64,000 nt of DNA from JBNJFY01 sp051747265 (GCA_051747265.1 JBNJFY010000010.1:1-64000), one strand, 5' to 3'. Positions 9,430-18,734 are shown, numbered from the stretch's first letter. Numbers and translations are program-made. The notes: generated by a model not told the origin, from the letters alone.

Positions 9430-10437
9430 GTGGAGACTGCAAACAGACAACAAAAATCGGGTGACCAACTGAAAACTGATCCAGCTGCTTCTGAAGGGGC
9501 TGATCTGGTGTTGAGTATTGTTATTCCGTTATTTAACGAAGCGCCTTCCCTGCGAGAATTGCACAAGCTCATTGCTCAAACCATGGCCAGCCATGATATT
9601 CAACCGTATGAGGTGCTATTTGTCGATGATGGTTCCAGCGATGATTCCTGGCAGGTGATTAGTGAATTAGCGGATCAGTTCGAGGAAGTGCATGGTGTAC
9701 AGTTACATCGTAATTATGGCAAGAGCACAGCCCTGCATGAAGGATTCTTGCGCGCTCGAGGCCAATATGTAGCCACCATGGATGCCGATCTGCAGGATGA
9801 CCCCCGTGAAGTACCAGCCATGCTACAGCAGCTGAAAGAGCAGGGTTTAGATCTGGTCAGTGGCTGGAAGAAACGGCGTAATGATCCGATTTCAAAAACA
9901 GTACCGTCGCGGTTCTTTAACGCCGTGACCTCATGGGTGACCGGCATCAAGCTTCACGATTTCAATTGTGGCCTGAAAGTGTACCGGCGCGAGGTGATTG
10001 AACGCGTAGATCTGTATGGTGAGCTGCATCGTTATATACCATTGTTGGCTAACTGGGAAGGGTACCATCGCATCGGCGAAAAAGTGGTAGAGCATCATCC
10101 CCGAAAGTATGGTCATACCAAATTCGGATTGAACCGGTTTCTAAGGGGCTTCCTGGATCTGCTCACTCTGATGTTCGTGGAGAATTACAGCCAACGCCCC
10201 ATGCATTTTTTCGGGGGCATCGGACTTCTATTTCTGATAATCGGAAGTATGATAAATGGCTATTTGGCTGTGCTGAAGATCGGATATGGCGAGAGTCTTT
10301 CTGATCGTCCATTGCTACTGTTTGGCGTGATGATCATGGTCTTGGGCGCTCAGTTTTTCTCGATCGGATTTATTGGAGAACTGTTTGTACGAGATCGACA
10401 GGAACAGACTCGACCCAATATTCGGGATGAATGCTGA
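9430..10437 (+). CDS. GT2 family glycosyltransferase, DPM/GtrB-like
   Basis: A 335-residue membrane glycosyltransferase. The GT-A fold motifs are IVIPLFNE at about 30-37, DDGSS at 66-70 and MDADLQDD at 117-124. Two transmembrane helices (about 265-285 and 295-320) close the protein. This layout is that of dolichyl- or polyprenyl-phosphate sugar synthases, which charge a lipid carrier with one sugar at the inner membrane. It starts with GTG; the ATG 17 bases upstream is out of frame. The first 28 residues are not conserved family sequence, so a later start is possible. The methyltransferase gene follows after 42 bases, suggesting one transcript. Confidence 0.88.
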   Translation: METANRQQKSGDQLKTDPAASEGADLVLSIVIPLFNEAPSLRELHKLIAQTMASHDIQPYEVLFVDDGSSDDSWQVISELADQFEEVHGVQLHRNYGKSTALHEGFLRARGQYVATMDADLQDDPREVPAMLQQLKEQGLDLVSGWKKRRNDPISKTVPSRFFNAVTSWVTGIKLHDFNCGLKVYRREVIERVDLYGELHRYIPLLANWEGYHRIGEKVVEHHPRKYGHTKFGLNRFLRGFLDLLTLMFVENYSQRPMHFFGGIGLLFLIIGSMINGYLAVLKIGYGESLSDRPLLLFGVMIMVLGAQFFSIGFIGELFVRDRQEQTRPNIRDEC

Positions 10438-10479
10438 TTTTAGCTCCGCATTTGAATAACCAAATCTATACAAAGTTGC

Positions 10480-11313
10480 ATGAGTAAGATTGCTTACGAT
10501 CCGGTAAAGGACCGTTTTGCGGCCTTTATCAAGCGCAATCGATTGTTGCGCACCCTATTTTACCAATTGTTGGATCTTTTTTTTCTGCGTAGCTGGCATG
10601 TGCGTAATGCGGTGCGCAAGCAGGTCAAAGAAAGTGATTTGGAGGCACAGTCCTGGACTTTACTGGATGCGGGCTGTGGTTTTGGACAATACGATCGCTT
10701 TTTGTTGAATGAGTTTGATTCTTTGCAAGTCAAGGCGGTGGATGTCAAACAGGATTACCTGGCTGATTGTCGCTATTATTTTGATGATCAGATTCAGAAA
10801 GGTCGGATCCGGTTTGAAAAAGCAGATTTACTGCGGTTCACCGAACAACCTCAGTATGACGGGGCCATTTGTGTGGATGTGTTGGAGCATATCGAAGAGG
10901 ACGTAACCGTGATGCGCAATGTAGCAAAGAGCCTCAAGGAGGGCGGATTCTTCATCATGCATTCCCCGTCTATTTATGCGGAGGAAGATGCCGGAGAGGA
11001 CGAGTTTTTTGTGGATGAACACGCCCGAGCCGGCTATTCTAAAGAGGATCTGGAACGAAAACTGCGAAAGGCCGGATTGGAACCGAAGGAAATTGCTTAC
11101 ACTTATGGTAAAGCAGGACACGCCGCTTGGGTAATGTTGATAAAATATCCCATGCTCTGGTTTACAAAGTGGGGCTTGGCCATTTCACCGTTGGTTGCCC
11201 TGTATTACTTAGTTACGCTACTACCCGGTTTGCTGTTAATGAAGATGGATATGTCCGGATACAATCCAAAAGGGACGGGAATTTTAGCTCTTGCTGAAAA
11301 ACCAAAATTGTAA
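10480..11313 (+). CDS. class I SAM-dependent methyltransferase
   Basis: A 277-residue protein with a Rossmann methyltransferase core: SAM-binding motif LLDAGCGFGQ at 61-70, an acidic residue after beta-2 (VDVKQD), and VDVLEHIEED near 132. After the core comes a hydrophobic segment, about 218-250, which may anchor it to the membrane. Target unknown; with the upstream lipid-carrier glycosyltransferase it may modify a glycan or lipid. No typical terminator follows; CTTTCTG and CAGAAAG downstream can pair over a long loop. Confidence 0.85.
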   Translation: MSKIAYDPVKDRFAAFIKRNRLLRTLFYQLLDLFFLRSWHVRNAVRKQVKESDLEAQSWTLLDAGCGFGQYDRFLLNEFDSLQVKAVDVKQDYLADCRYYFDDQIQKGRIRFEKADLLRFTEQPQYDGAICVDVLEHIEEDVTVMRNVAKSLKEGGFFIMHSPSIYAEEDAGEDEFFVDEHARAGYSKEDLERKLRKAGLEPKEIAYTYGKAGHAAWVMLIKYPMLWFTKWGLAISPLVALYYLVTLLPGLLLMKMDMSGYNPKGTGILALAEKPKL

Positions 11314-11534
11314 AATCCCGAACGCTTTCTGCCTTTTTGGATAGTAATGGGGTCCGTTTTCAGAAAGATATTACCTCCCCTTCTATAGCTTGCCTGCTAT
11401 GACATGAGAACGTGTACAGGCAAAATCATGTTTAACAGGTATTAATTACCCGTAAGGTGGTGGAGTTCCACGTACAAAAGAAATAGCTTATATAACTATT
11501 AAGTTATATAGAAGAGAGGTTAAAAGATCCAGTT
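11314..11534 (+). promoter_or_regulatory. leader region with inverted repeats upstream of the SLC13 gene
   Basis: This 221-base gap has several inverted repeats. TGCCTG at 11391-11396 pairs with 11417-11422. A perfect 9-bp palindromic stem, TATATAACT at 11489-11497 with 11502-11510, lies 24 bases before the start codon and could be an operator or block translation. I do not recognise a known riboswitch class. Confidence 0.4.
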
Positions 11535-13328
11535 ATGGAAACAGAAATTCTGATTGTTTTAGCCATCATGGGGGGCACCATCCTTTTGTTGGTTACCGAG
11601 TTGGTACGTATCGACGTCACGGCCTTACTTACGTTGCTGGCACTGAGTTTGACCGGTATTTTGACTACTGAAGAAGCTCTGTCTGGTTTTGCCAGCAATG
11701 CCGTGGTAGCAATGATCGCCGTTATGATTTTAAGCGAGGGGATAGCGCGAACCGGGTTGATGGCACGTTTCTCAAAAGCTTTGATCAGTAAAATTGGAAC
11801 CAAGAAAAACAGTATACTGGGTGTCCTATCCATGGCCATCGGGGTGCTCTCCGGTTTTATGCAGAATATTGGCGCCGCAGCATTATTTCTTCCCAGTATG
11901 TTGGATATCTCGCGAAGAACAAAAATCAAAGCCTCGGAATTGATCATGCCCATTGGATTTGCGGCTATTATTGGTGGTACGCTTACCATGGTAGGTTCCG
12001 GACACCTAATATTGACCAATGACTTGCTGACCAGCGCAAACCTGGATCCCTATGGGTTGTTTGCGGTAATGCCGGTGGGGATTGCTCTTCTGATCGCAGC
12101 TATTCTATACTTTTTTGTCTTTGGAAAACTGGTGCTGCCTCAAGGTACCGGTGATTCTCGAAAGGAATTGAATGAACAGGAGAAATTGATTGAGGCATTT
12201 AGTCTGCCCCAAAACATAAAATATTTCTCCATACCTAATGACAGTACATTGGTGGGGATATCTGTAGAGGCTTCCGGGATTTGGTCTGATTATCAGATTA
12301 ACCTTTTTGCTCTGTCTGACCAAGATGAGGTGGATTATGCGCCATGGCGGGAAACGGAATTTGAAGCCGGCCAGACGGTTGCCTTGTATGGTGATCAGGA
12401 AAAAATCAGTCAATTTTCTTCTGATTATAATTTACGAGCTACTGAGGATCCGAAGATATTTGAAAGCGTAAAAGATCCGGAAGAATCCGGTTTTGTGGAA
12501 GTGATTATTCCACCGCGCTCCGAGCTGGTAGGGCAGACCATTCGTCAATTTTCTATGCGCAAGCGTTACGCAGTAGAACCACTGATGATTTATAGTGGGG
12601 ACGAACGCATTCAAGGTGATATCTCTGACCACGTCATTAACGCGGGGGATACCTTTATCATTTACGGTCCTTGGAAGCATATCACGGATTTGCAAAGTAG
12701 CGACCCCTTTGTAGTAGTCACACCATTTGAAACTGAGCCGAAGGATCCATCTAAAACTTGGCAAGCCGCGGGAAGTTTTTTGCTGGCTATTGTTATGGCC
12801 ATGTCCGGTATGTCCATCTCCATTGCGTTTTTGACTGGTGCTGTAGCTATGGTATTGACCAATGTATTGAGCATCCAACAAGCTTATAAGGCAGTTGAGT
12901 GGAAAGTGGTGTTCTTATTGGTTGGGTTGATCCCATTAGGAATTGCTATGCAGAATACCGGAACTGCAGAGTTTCTGGCCGAAAGTGTGATGCAGTTAGT
13001 GGAAGGTAGCCACTTATCGATATTGCTACTTACTGTAGCGGTATTATCCACCATATTTTCACTGGTGATGTCCAATGTAGGTGCCGTGGTAGTGTTGGCC
13101 CCGCTTGTGGTGAGTATTGGCACGCTAGCAGGTGTAGATCCGCGTCCACTGGTGTTATTGGCCGCTGTGAGTGCCGGTAATTCCTTCGTCTTGCCCACCC
13201 ACCAGGTTAATGCCTTACTAATGACGGCCGGAGGTTATCGCACAAAAGACTACTTCAAAGCCGGCGGGGGTATGACCTTGGTCTTTCTCGCTGTGGCGGT
13301 GAGCTACTTTTACTTCTTCGTATTTTAA
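11535..13328 (+). CDS. SLC13/DASS-type permease with two TrkA-C domains
   Basis: A 597-residue membrane transporter. About six helices (residues 1-200) are followed by a soluble insert, about 205-395, that looks like two RCK/TrkA C-terminal domains. Further helices (405-597) contain the family pattern of conserved small residues (SMAIGVLSGFMQNIGAAALF, GSGHLI). Proteins with this layout are usually annotated as sodium-coupled anion or citrate/sulfate transporters; the RCK_C domains suggest control by a small ligand. The substrate cannot be deduced. It stands alone, before a strong bidirectional terminator facing the tRNA cluster. Confidence 0.85.
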   Translation: METEILIVLAIMGGTILLLVTELVRIDVTALLTLLALSLTGILTTEEALSGFASNAVVAMIAVMILSEGIARTGLMARFSKALISKIGTKKNSILGVLSMAIGVLSGFMQNIGAAALFLPSMLDISRRTKIKASELIMPIGFAAIIGGTLTMVGSGHLILTNDLLTSANLDPYGLFAVMPVGIALLIAAILYFFVFGKLVLPQGTGDSRKELNEQEKLIEAFSLPQNIKYFSIPNDSTLVGISVEASGIWSDYQINLFALSDQDEVDYAPWRETEFEAGQTVALYGDQEKISQFSSDYNLRATEDPKIFESVKDPEESGFVEVIIPPRSELVGQTIRQFSMRKRYAVEPLMIYSGDERIQGDISDHVINAGDTFIIYGPWKHITDLQSSDPFVVVTPFETEPKDPSKTWQAAGSFLLAIVMAMSGMSISIAFLTGAVAMVLTNVLSIQQAYKAVEWKVVFLLVGLIPLGIAMQNTGTAEFLAESVMQLVEGSHLSILLLTVAVLSTIFSLVMSNVGAVVVLAPLVVSIGTLAGVDPRPLVLLAAVSAGNSFVLPTHQVNALLMTAGGYRTKDYFKAGGGMTLVFLAVAVSYFYFFVF

Positions 13329-13412
13329 CCCAGAACGAGAAAGAATGCTGATAAGCCAGTTAATCAGTAATTGCTTAATTCAAAATGCTACAATTCACCC
13401 ATTCAAAATCAA

Positions 13413-13447
13413 CAAAGGCCGGCTGATCATCGATCAGCCGGCCTTTG
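13413..13447. terminator. bidirectional terminator
   Basis: CAAAGGCCGGCTGATC (13413-13428) pairs perfectly with 13432-13447 around a 3-nt loop. A-rich and T-rich flanks on each side allow use on both strands. It separates the plus-strand transporter gene from the minus-strand tRNA cluster. Confidence 0.85.
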
Positions 13448-13453
13448 TATTTG

Positions 13454-13526
13454 TACCGCGTACGGGATTCGAACCCGTGCTACCGCCGTGAAAGGGCGGC
13501 GTCCTAAACCCCTAGACGAACGCGGC
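13454..13526 (-). tRNA. tRNA-Glu (TTC), copy 2 in transcription order
   Basis: 73-nt cloverleaf on the minus strand with anticodon TTC, a GGTTCGAATCC T-arm and a seven-pair acceptor stem that opens with a G-U wobble; discriminator A. CCA is not encoded. Identical to the gene at 13734-13806. Confidence 0.95.
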
Positions 13527-13602
13527 GTAATTTTGTTTGATGGGAATAATCAGACCCCTGGGGAAATCGTGAAAAGCGATGTGACAGTTACCAAAATGAA
13601 AG

Positions 13603-13677
13603 GGAGCCTGATGGGATTCGAACCCACGGCCTCCAGGGCCACAACCTAGCGCTCTAACCAACTGAGCTACAGGCTCC
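13603..13677 (-). tRNA. tRNA-His (GTG)
   Basis: Anticodon GTG in a TTGTGGC loop. The acceptor stem GAGCCTG/CAGGCTC is preceded by an encoded G-1 that pairs with discriminator C73, the hallmark of bacterial tRNA-His. It lies between the two identical tRNA-Glu genes. Confidence 0.95.
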
Positions 13678-13733
13678 ATCAAAAAAAAGTGCGATCAAAC
13701 ACGAACGTATTAAGTATAGGATTGATCGTTGTG

Positions 13734-13806
13734 TACCGCGTACGGGATTCGAACCCGTGCTACCGCCGTGAAAGGGCGGCGTCCTAAACCCCTAGACGAA
13801 CGCGGC
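13734..13806 (-). tRNA. tRNA-Glu (TTC), copy 1 in transcription order
   Basis: Identical in all 73 bases to the copy at 13454-13526, with anticodon TTC, and no encoded CCA. The flanking spacers differ, so only the gene itself has been duplicated or kept identical. Confidence 0.95.
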
Positions 13807-13851
13807 ATATAAATTCCTAACCAGGAATTGTAATAGGGAATTAAAAAACCG

Positions 13852-13922
13852 AGGCGACAGGCGGATTCGAACCGCCGTACGAGGTTTTGCAGACCTCTGC
13901 CTAACCACTCGGCCATGTCGCC
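13852..13922 (-). tRNA. tRNA-Cys (GCA)
   Basis: 71-nt cloverleaf with a perfect GGCGACA/TGTCGCC acceptor stem, anticodon GCA and discriminator U73, as expected for tRNA-Cys. No encoded CCA. Confidence 0.95.
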
Positions 13923-14014
13923 TTGTTTGTAGTAGGTGGAATTCTGACTTTTCGAGCTGATCACGTAGGTCTCGGGGAGTTACGTGTACGCTGAATTCAT
14001 CAGAAATTCGATCG

Positions 14015-14088
14015 TACGCCCAACAGGAGTCGAACCTGTAACCTACGGCTTAGAAGGCCGTTGCTCTATCCAGTTGAGCTATGGGCGC
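14015..14088 (-). tRNA. tRNA-Arg (TCT)
   Basis: 74-nt cloverleaf with anticodon TCT in a CTTCTAA loop. Acceptor stem GCGCCCA/TGGGCGT ends in a G-U pair; discriminator A. It closely resembles other bacterial tRNA-Arg(TCT). Confidence 0.95.
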
Positions 14089-14217
14089 TCAACAAGAAAA
14101 TTCAGGGATTCCGCTCAGAGCCGATGGCCGGATGAGGAAATCAATCACTTTTCACAATATGTTCAAGGAACAGATAAATAAAAAAGAGACAATGTGAGTA
14201 ATTCACTTGCCTATATG

Positions 14218-14291
14218 TCGGGGAGACAGGATTTGAACCTGCGACCCTTCGCTCCCAAAGCGAATGCGCTACCGGACTGCGCCACTCCCCG
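14218..14291 (-). tRNA. tRNA-Pro (TGG)
   Basis: 74-nt cloverleaf with acceptor stem CGGGGAG/CTCCCCG, including the C1-G72 pair typical of bacterial tRNA-Pro, and anticodon TGG. It is the first gene of the six-tRNA minus-strand cluster. Confidence 0.95.
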
Positions 14292-14728
14292 TGTAAAAGA
14301 GGAACCAAAGATAAGGACCGGATCCTATGAAGGCAAATGAAAAATCAATCAAATTTATTCTTGTGATGAGAATCCAGATTGTTGTTGGAAAAGTGGCTTC
14401 CATGGATTCCTATGCACCTATTAATCGATATTACAGAACGTAATTATCCGAGCAAGTAGATCAGAGCGTGTTATGGTTTCTATGAAAAACTAGCCGCTCA
14501 TCCACCCTCTGAGTCTCCCTCCGGGTACATCTACAGTCACTGGCTTGTAACCTACCCCGAGGGAGAAATGGTTTCGAGAAACGGGAGTGTCCTGAATGGA
14601 TTGGTGATCTTGAGCTGGTGTGTAACCAAGGGGTAGTACAATTCGAAATCAGCTGTTCCCTAGCGACTGACGCTTCTCTACCAAGTGGGGGAGTTGCCCA
14701 GCTGGTAATGCTTAAACACTAGTTACCC

Positions 14729-14788
14729 AAAAACGTAGGTCGGGCAGTTTGTCAACCAAAGGTCACGTAGATTGGCTTGTCCGACAAT
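14729..14788. repeat. GTCGGGCA composite repeat, copy 1
   Basis: AACGTAGGTCGGGCAG, then TTTGTCAACCAAAGGTCACG, then a decayed second palindrome half (TTGGCTTGTCCGAC). The same order of parts is seen at 17428-17494 and 18735-18791. Confidence 0.6.
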
Positions 14789-14882
14789 TCATACTATCGA
14801 CTAGGCTGAGGCGGCGTGCTCCCTCCAATCAATCAGCGAGTATAAAAACAAGAGTATGTAAACAAGCTAAAGCTCTTATTTC

Positions 14883-14988
14883 TGAGGCTGTCCAAAAAGG
14901 TAGCTTGGCAAAGCCAGATAGATAGTTTGACAATAGACATAGCCTTAAATCCAAACCTCAAAGGTTTTCGAAACCTTATATGTTGTAA
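14883..14988. mobile_element. MITE-like element, copy B (truncated)
   Basis: Starts with the terminal repeat TGAGGCTGTCCAAAAAGG and is clearly homologous to the reverse complement of copy A (5153-5290) for about 100 bases, including AAAGCCAGATAGATAGTTTG. The central hairpin has decayed and no matching right-hand terminal repeat is found, so the copy looks dead. Confidence 0.7.
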
Positions 14989-15065
14989 TTAAAGTTAGAA
15001 AAGTTTATCTGACGGAGTGAGTTTGAACGGGAATTTATAACCCTCTACATCCAAGTGGCGCACGA

Positions 15066-16184
15066 CTAACGATGGGCGATGTCCACCAATTGTTTGGCGA
15101 AGGTAGTCCAACTGAGCTCTTCCTTCAGGTGGGCCATTTGTCGCTGATAATGTCGGGGGTCGGTTTCATTCGCAAAATAAACGATCATATCATGAAGTGA
15201 TCCGGGCTCGTTGGTCTCGAAAATGAGCCCATTTTCGTTGTGTGTAATGTGTTCGGTAAGTCCCGGCAGATTGGAAACGATGACCGGCAAATGAAAATTA
15301 ATGGCGTTGGAAAGAATGCCACTCTGGCTAGCTGACTTATACGGCAAGACCATGATGTCCGCGGCATACAGATACTCCGCCGCTTTTTCATCCTTCACAA
15401 AGCGATCCACAATCGTATAGCGATCTAAATCATGGGAATCAATACGATCGAGCAACTTCTGCTTGTTGGTATAAAACTCCCCTACAATTACTGGTCGGAT
15501 GTTAAGTTCCTTCAGATCGGTCATATTTAGCGCGTCAATCAACACATCCAACCCTTTATAATCACGGATCAGACCAAAAAACAATACAACGATTTCATGT
15601 TCTCCAAATCCTAGCTGCTCACGTAACGTAGAACGTTGATTGGACGGCCAAGGCTGTTCATACACAGGATGAAATAGGTGATGAAAAGGCTTGTCGCAGT
15701 GCAGGCTACGATATTCGTGCTCAGTTTGAGAGGAAAGCAGAACCACCTCATCCGTTTGATCAAAGAGTTTTTGGGTTAGCCACTTCTGCATCGGGAAGGG
15801 TTCATGAGGAATAACATTATGAGCGATGCAAATGGTTTTAAGTGACGGTTTCTTAGATCTAAGGTGTTTCATGGTTCGCCAAAGAGCGGGCGCAAAAAAA
15901 GGATGCCAAAACGAATAAATTAAGACCTCTGGATCGGATTCTAGAATTTTTTGAGCCGTGCGTTTCCAACTAAAAGGATTGTAAGAGTGTAAAACCGGTA
16001 ATGCATAGCGCGGATCATCAAATTCCAGCGTTTGACTCTTACCGGGAAAGAATAGATCGGGATACAATTTGCTGAAATTATAGGCATGTACCGGTACCCG
16101 TTCCGCCAGATGTTGATACAAATAATGACTGAATGTGGCGATACCACCTCGGTATGGGGGGAATATGCTTAAAAAGGCTATCAC
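15066..16184 (-). CDS. GT4 family glycosyltransferase
   Basis: A 372-residue GT-B fold glycosyltransferase. The N-terminal FLSIFPPYRGGIATF (about 4-18) is the glycine-rich acceptor-side loop. The C-terminal domain has VLFFGLIRDYKGLDVLIDAL (about 200-219) and, near 265-285, the VLPYKSASQSGILSNA stretch in place of the usual donor-binding E-x7-E motif. These retaining enzymes transfer sugars from nucleotide donors, often in cell-surface glycan assembly. The start is GTG, directly before the conserved N-terminus. It stands alone between repeat islands; the 5' end faces a divergent secreted protein across 90 bases. Confidence 0.85.
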   Translation of the reverse strand: MIAFLSIFPPYRGGIATFSHYLYQHLAERVPVHAYNFSKLYPDLFFPGKSQTLEFDDPRYALPVLHSYNPFSWKRTAQKILESDPEVLIYSFWHPFFAPALWRTMKHLRSKKPSLKTICIAHNVIPHEPFPMQKWLTQKLFDQTDEVVLLSSQTEHEYRSLHCDKPFHHLFHPVYEQPWPSNQRSTLREQLGFGEHEIVVLFFGLIRDYKGLDVLIDALNMTDLKELNIRPVIVGEFYTNKQKLLDRIDSHDLDRYTIVDRFVKDEKAAEYLYAADIMVLPYKSASQSGILSNAINFHLPVIVSNLPGLTEHITHNENGLIFETNEPGSLHDMIVYFANETDPRHYQRQMAHLKEELSWTTFAKQLVDIAHR

Positions 16185-16274
16185 GTGACTGTGAAAACTG
16201 GTCTAAATTCACTTACTTTCGCATCCCAAATACGTTGATACGTCGTAGATCAAACTAAATATTATAATTTGCTG

Positions 16275-17393
16275 ATGTTTACAACTCGAGTCTTTCTCAT
16301 TATTGGTTGCTGGTTTATGGTAGCACAAACTAGTTGGTCGCAACAAATCACCATTGCTGCCCTGGATGATCGGGGCCCTTTTGAATATGAAATTGCCGGT
16401 CATCAGATCCGACTACAAGGAAACGAATTTCAATTTATGGATTCGGATACTTCCTTTTCGGGTACGCCCATAGACTTATCGGATAATAGCCATTTTGCCG
16501 GATTTGCTCAGCGTGATCCCAGTAATGTGATCCATATATTTAATGCCGGTGGGTTCCTTGTTCAGCAGATCTCGGGTATAAATTTGGCGTTGGATGATGA
16601 ATCCGCGGCGATATATATGCATAATGATGGATCCATGGCCGTTCGCAAAAATATAGCCAGCTTTGAGTTTTACAGTAGTACTGGAAAGTTAATGCAAGCA
16701 GCTTCCAACAGTAGTGGTAGCAAGTTAGGCGAATCCATGTCAGAATACGCGGCTAACCCTGCCGGAACCACCCAGTTGGCCTATATTCCTCGGGTAAATT
16801 TTGAAAATAGTTCTGGTTCTAATCTGAACCGATATAACGGTAATGATTTGGCCTATCTGTGGAATGATACGGAGCGGATGCTGTCTGTAGTTGAAGTAAG
16901 TCCCACCGGACGTTTGATCGCCCTTACGGTTACCGCGGAGGGGGAAGAGGATAAAGTGGAGATCATCGACCGCTATGGAAATAAATTGCGCTCGTATGAG
17001 AGTCGTAACCCTGTGATTGATATTACCATTTCCGACGACGATCGATACCTAATGATTCGTTCGCAAAATCGCGTTGCTGTTCATGATTTGGTCATGGATG
17101 AGCGTGTGGGAAGTTCCAGTTTCCGGGGTAATCCGTTATTGTTTGCGTCTTATGTGCCCGCCGATGAAATGATTGTGGGACTAACCGGTAAATGGGATGA
17201 AAGCACTGGTTTGGTCAGTCAGCTAGAGGTACGTGGCGTGCATTTGGGCAAACGCTCTATTGCGTCCGCTGAGTTTGAAGGAGGCGCGGTTACCCGACAT
17301 CAGGTTATTCCCTGGGATTTGAAGCGTGTGGGGAATTATCGATATATCATTGAGGGAACCAATCGAACACTGGAAATCCGCGGCCGGTATTAG
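16275..17393 (+). CDS. secreted protein of unknown function, probably beta-propeller
   Basis: A 372-residue exported protein. I chose the ATG at 16275, not the in-frame TTG two codons upstream; it is followed by a signal peptide (VFLIIGCWFMVAQTSWSQ). The rest consists of repeated beta-strand blocks of the type ITISDDDRYLMIRSQNRVAV and VEVSPTGRLIALTVT, separated by about 40-50 residues, as in WD40 or NHL-like propellers. There is no catalytic motif, lipobox or membrane helix. I do not recognise the family. It shares a 90-base divergent promoter region with the GT4 gene. Confidence 0.6.
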   Translation: MFTTRVFLIIGCWFMVAQTSWSQQITIAALDDRGPFEYEIAGHQIRLQGNEFQFMDSDTSFSGTPIDLSDNSHFAGFAQRDPSNVIHIFNAGGFLVQQISGINLALDDESAAIYMHNDGSMAVRKNIASFEFYSSTGKLMQAASNSSGSKLGESMSEYAANPAGTTQLAYIPRVNFENSSGSNLNRYNGNDLAYLWNDTERMLSVVEVSPTGRLIALTVTAEGEEDKVEIIDRYGNKLRSYESRNPVIDITISDDDRYLMIRSQNRVAVHDLVMDERVGSSSFRGNPLLFASYVPADEMIVGLTGKWDESTGLVSQLEVRGVHLGKRSIASAEFEGGAVTRHQVIPWDLKRVGNYRYIIEGTNRTLEIRGRY

Positions 17394-17427
17394 ATACCAT
17401 CCAACTGTATATTTGCTTCCCAACAAA

Positions 17428-17700
17428 AACGTAGTTCGGGCAGTTCAGTAACCAAAGATCACGTAGGTCGGGCAGCTTGCCCGACCCGGAAAGATGTAAT
17501 TATAGCAAGTTCAAGGAGTGTAAAACCAGCAACCCAACATCCCTCTGAGTCTCCCTCCGAGCACACTTACAGGCACTAGCCAGTTCCCAGTCACGAGGGA
17601 GAAAGGGTCCGAGCTAGTGTATATTTTCAAAATCGGCAGGTAATATTGCGATGGGGCCAAACCCTCGAGTCAGCGACTCGAGGGACAGGTTAACTGGGAG
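17428..17700. repeat. composite repeat block, copy 1
   Basis: In order: a GTCGGGCA composite ending in GTCGGGCAGCTTGCCCGAC, AAAGATGTAA, a GAGTCTCCCTCCGAGCACAC ... CACGAGGGAGA ... TCCGAGCT segment, and a GATGGGG ... CAGCGACTCGAGG hairpin followed by ACAGGT. The same parts in the same order recur at 18735-18995. Part of the set recurs in a different order at 14510-14788. Confidence 0.7.
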
Positions 17701-18035
17701 ATCGGCTACCTGGCAAGCAAGCTTTCGGAATGACCAGTGATGGCTTGTTTTGGGCATAGGATTATGCAAAAAGCAGCACCCAGCCCCGCAGGGGCGATAT
17801 GGAACGAGCCGTGGGTTTCAACCCGCGGCTTTGTGGCGTTGATGAGCCAATAAAAGCGTAGGTCGGGCAGCTTGCCCTACATGTACCTCTCGGGAGGAAT
17901 TGGATACGCTGCCATAATATCCCCAAAAAAAAAACTGGTAGAACGCGAACAGTTAGATGGGTATATATTCGGAATATGATGAGCAGAGCTCATCAGCGCA
18001 CATTACCGGACAGAGCCCGGTAATGAGGGATGCTA

Positions 18036-18072
18036 TTTTCTGGGCGGGCGATTACTTCGCCCGCCCAGAAAA
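18036..18072. repeat. 15-bp perfect hairpin
   Basis: TTTTCTGGGCGGGCG (18036-18050) pairs with 18058-18072 around ATTACTT. A/T runs sit at the stem base on both sides, but no gene ends nearby, so a terminator role is not supported. Confidence 0.7.
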
Positions 18073-18260
18073 CCCACCAACTCCTGACGTAGCTCCAGCT
18101 GCGTCAAGCCGTGGAGACGCTCCCGCTTCCTGAGAAAAGAACGAGCCGGGGGGCAACCCGCGGCGTTTGGTTTAAAAATAAAGAAGTTCCTTCAACGTGA
18201 TTACCAATTGGAACGGTCACTTGACTTGACCCCATACCGTCCGCGAGATTTCGGGACGGA

Positions 18261-18472
18261 GAGGCTGTCCAAAAAGTCCTTTTCTAATTTCAAGGACCTA
18301 AATAATTTAGGTTTTAGGGTCAAATATGTGCCAGACCTATCAGGTTTCCAAAACCTGATAGGTCTATATATGAAAAGGACGTGACTTATCAAGAAGATCA
18401 GAGATACACACTCTTAGAAAACTTAAATTAATTAAGTGGTTACATCCTGCTTTTTACTTTTTAGACAGCCTC
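18261..18472. mobile_element. MITE-like element, copy C (different core)
   Basis: Left end GAGGCTGTCCAAAAAG (18261-18276) and right end 18457-18472 are inverted repeats with one mismatch and match the ends of copy A. The core is unrelated except for a perfect 15-bp hairpin (18333-18347 with 18351-18365) that also has an AGGTTT/AAACCT centre. No coding capacity. Confidence 0.75.
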
Positions 18473-18734
18473 GGCGATTTAGGGGAAGTTGGAGAGGAGT
18501 TAACTTGACGTGACATGGAGCGTATCGAGGCTATGGATGAAGAATTTGAGTATGGTACTAACCCAACCAACAACCACAAAACCACCGCTCCCCTCGAAGG
18601 GGAGCTGGGGGATCGGCCGAATACTACAATGAGGGCAAGTTACAAACCAGCCGATCACCCTGAGGGGTAAAATAGCACAAGTAATCCAACAAAAACGTAC
18701 GTCGGGCAGCTTGCCCGACATGTACCACCCAATA

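Larger units (their letters stand above)
14292..15065. other. repeat-rich non-coding segment
   Basis: No gene is seen. The stretch holds a diverged copy of the GAGTCTCCCTCC ... CGAGGGAGA repeat (about 14510-14600), a composite GTCGGGCA element (14729-14788) and the truncated MITE-like copy at 14883-14988. The same building blocks occur in another order at 17.4-19.0 kb. Confidence 0.7.

Noticed and set aside
13371..14181. Open frames over the tRNA cluster
   Set aside because: They lie on top of well-folded tRNAs and reflect their sequence only.
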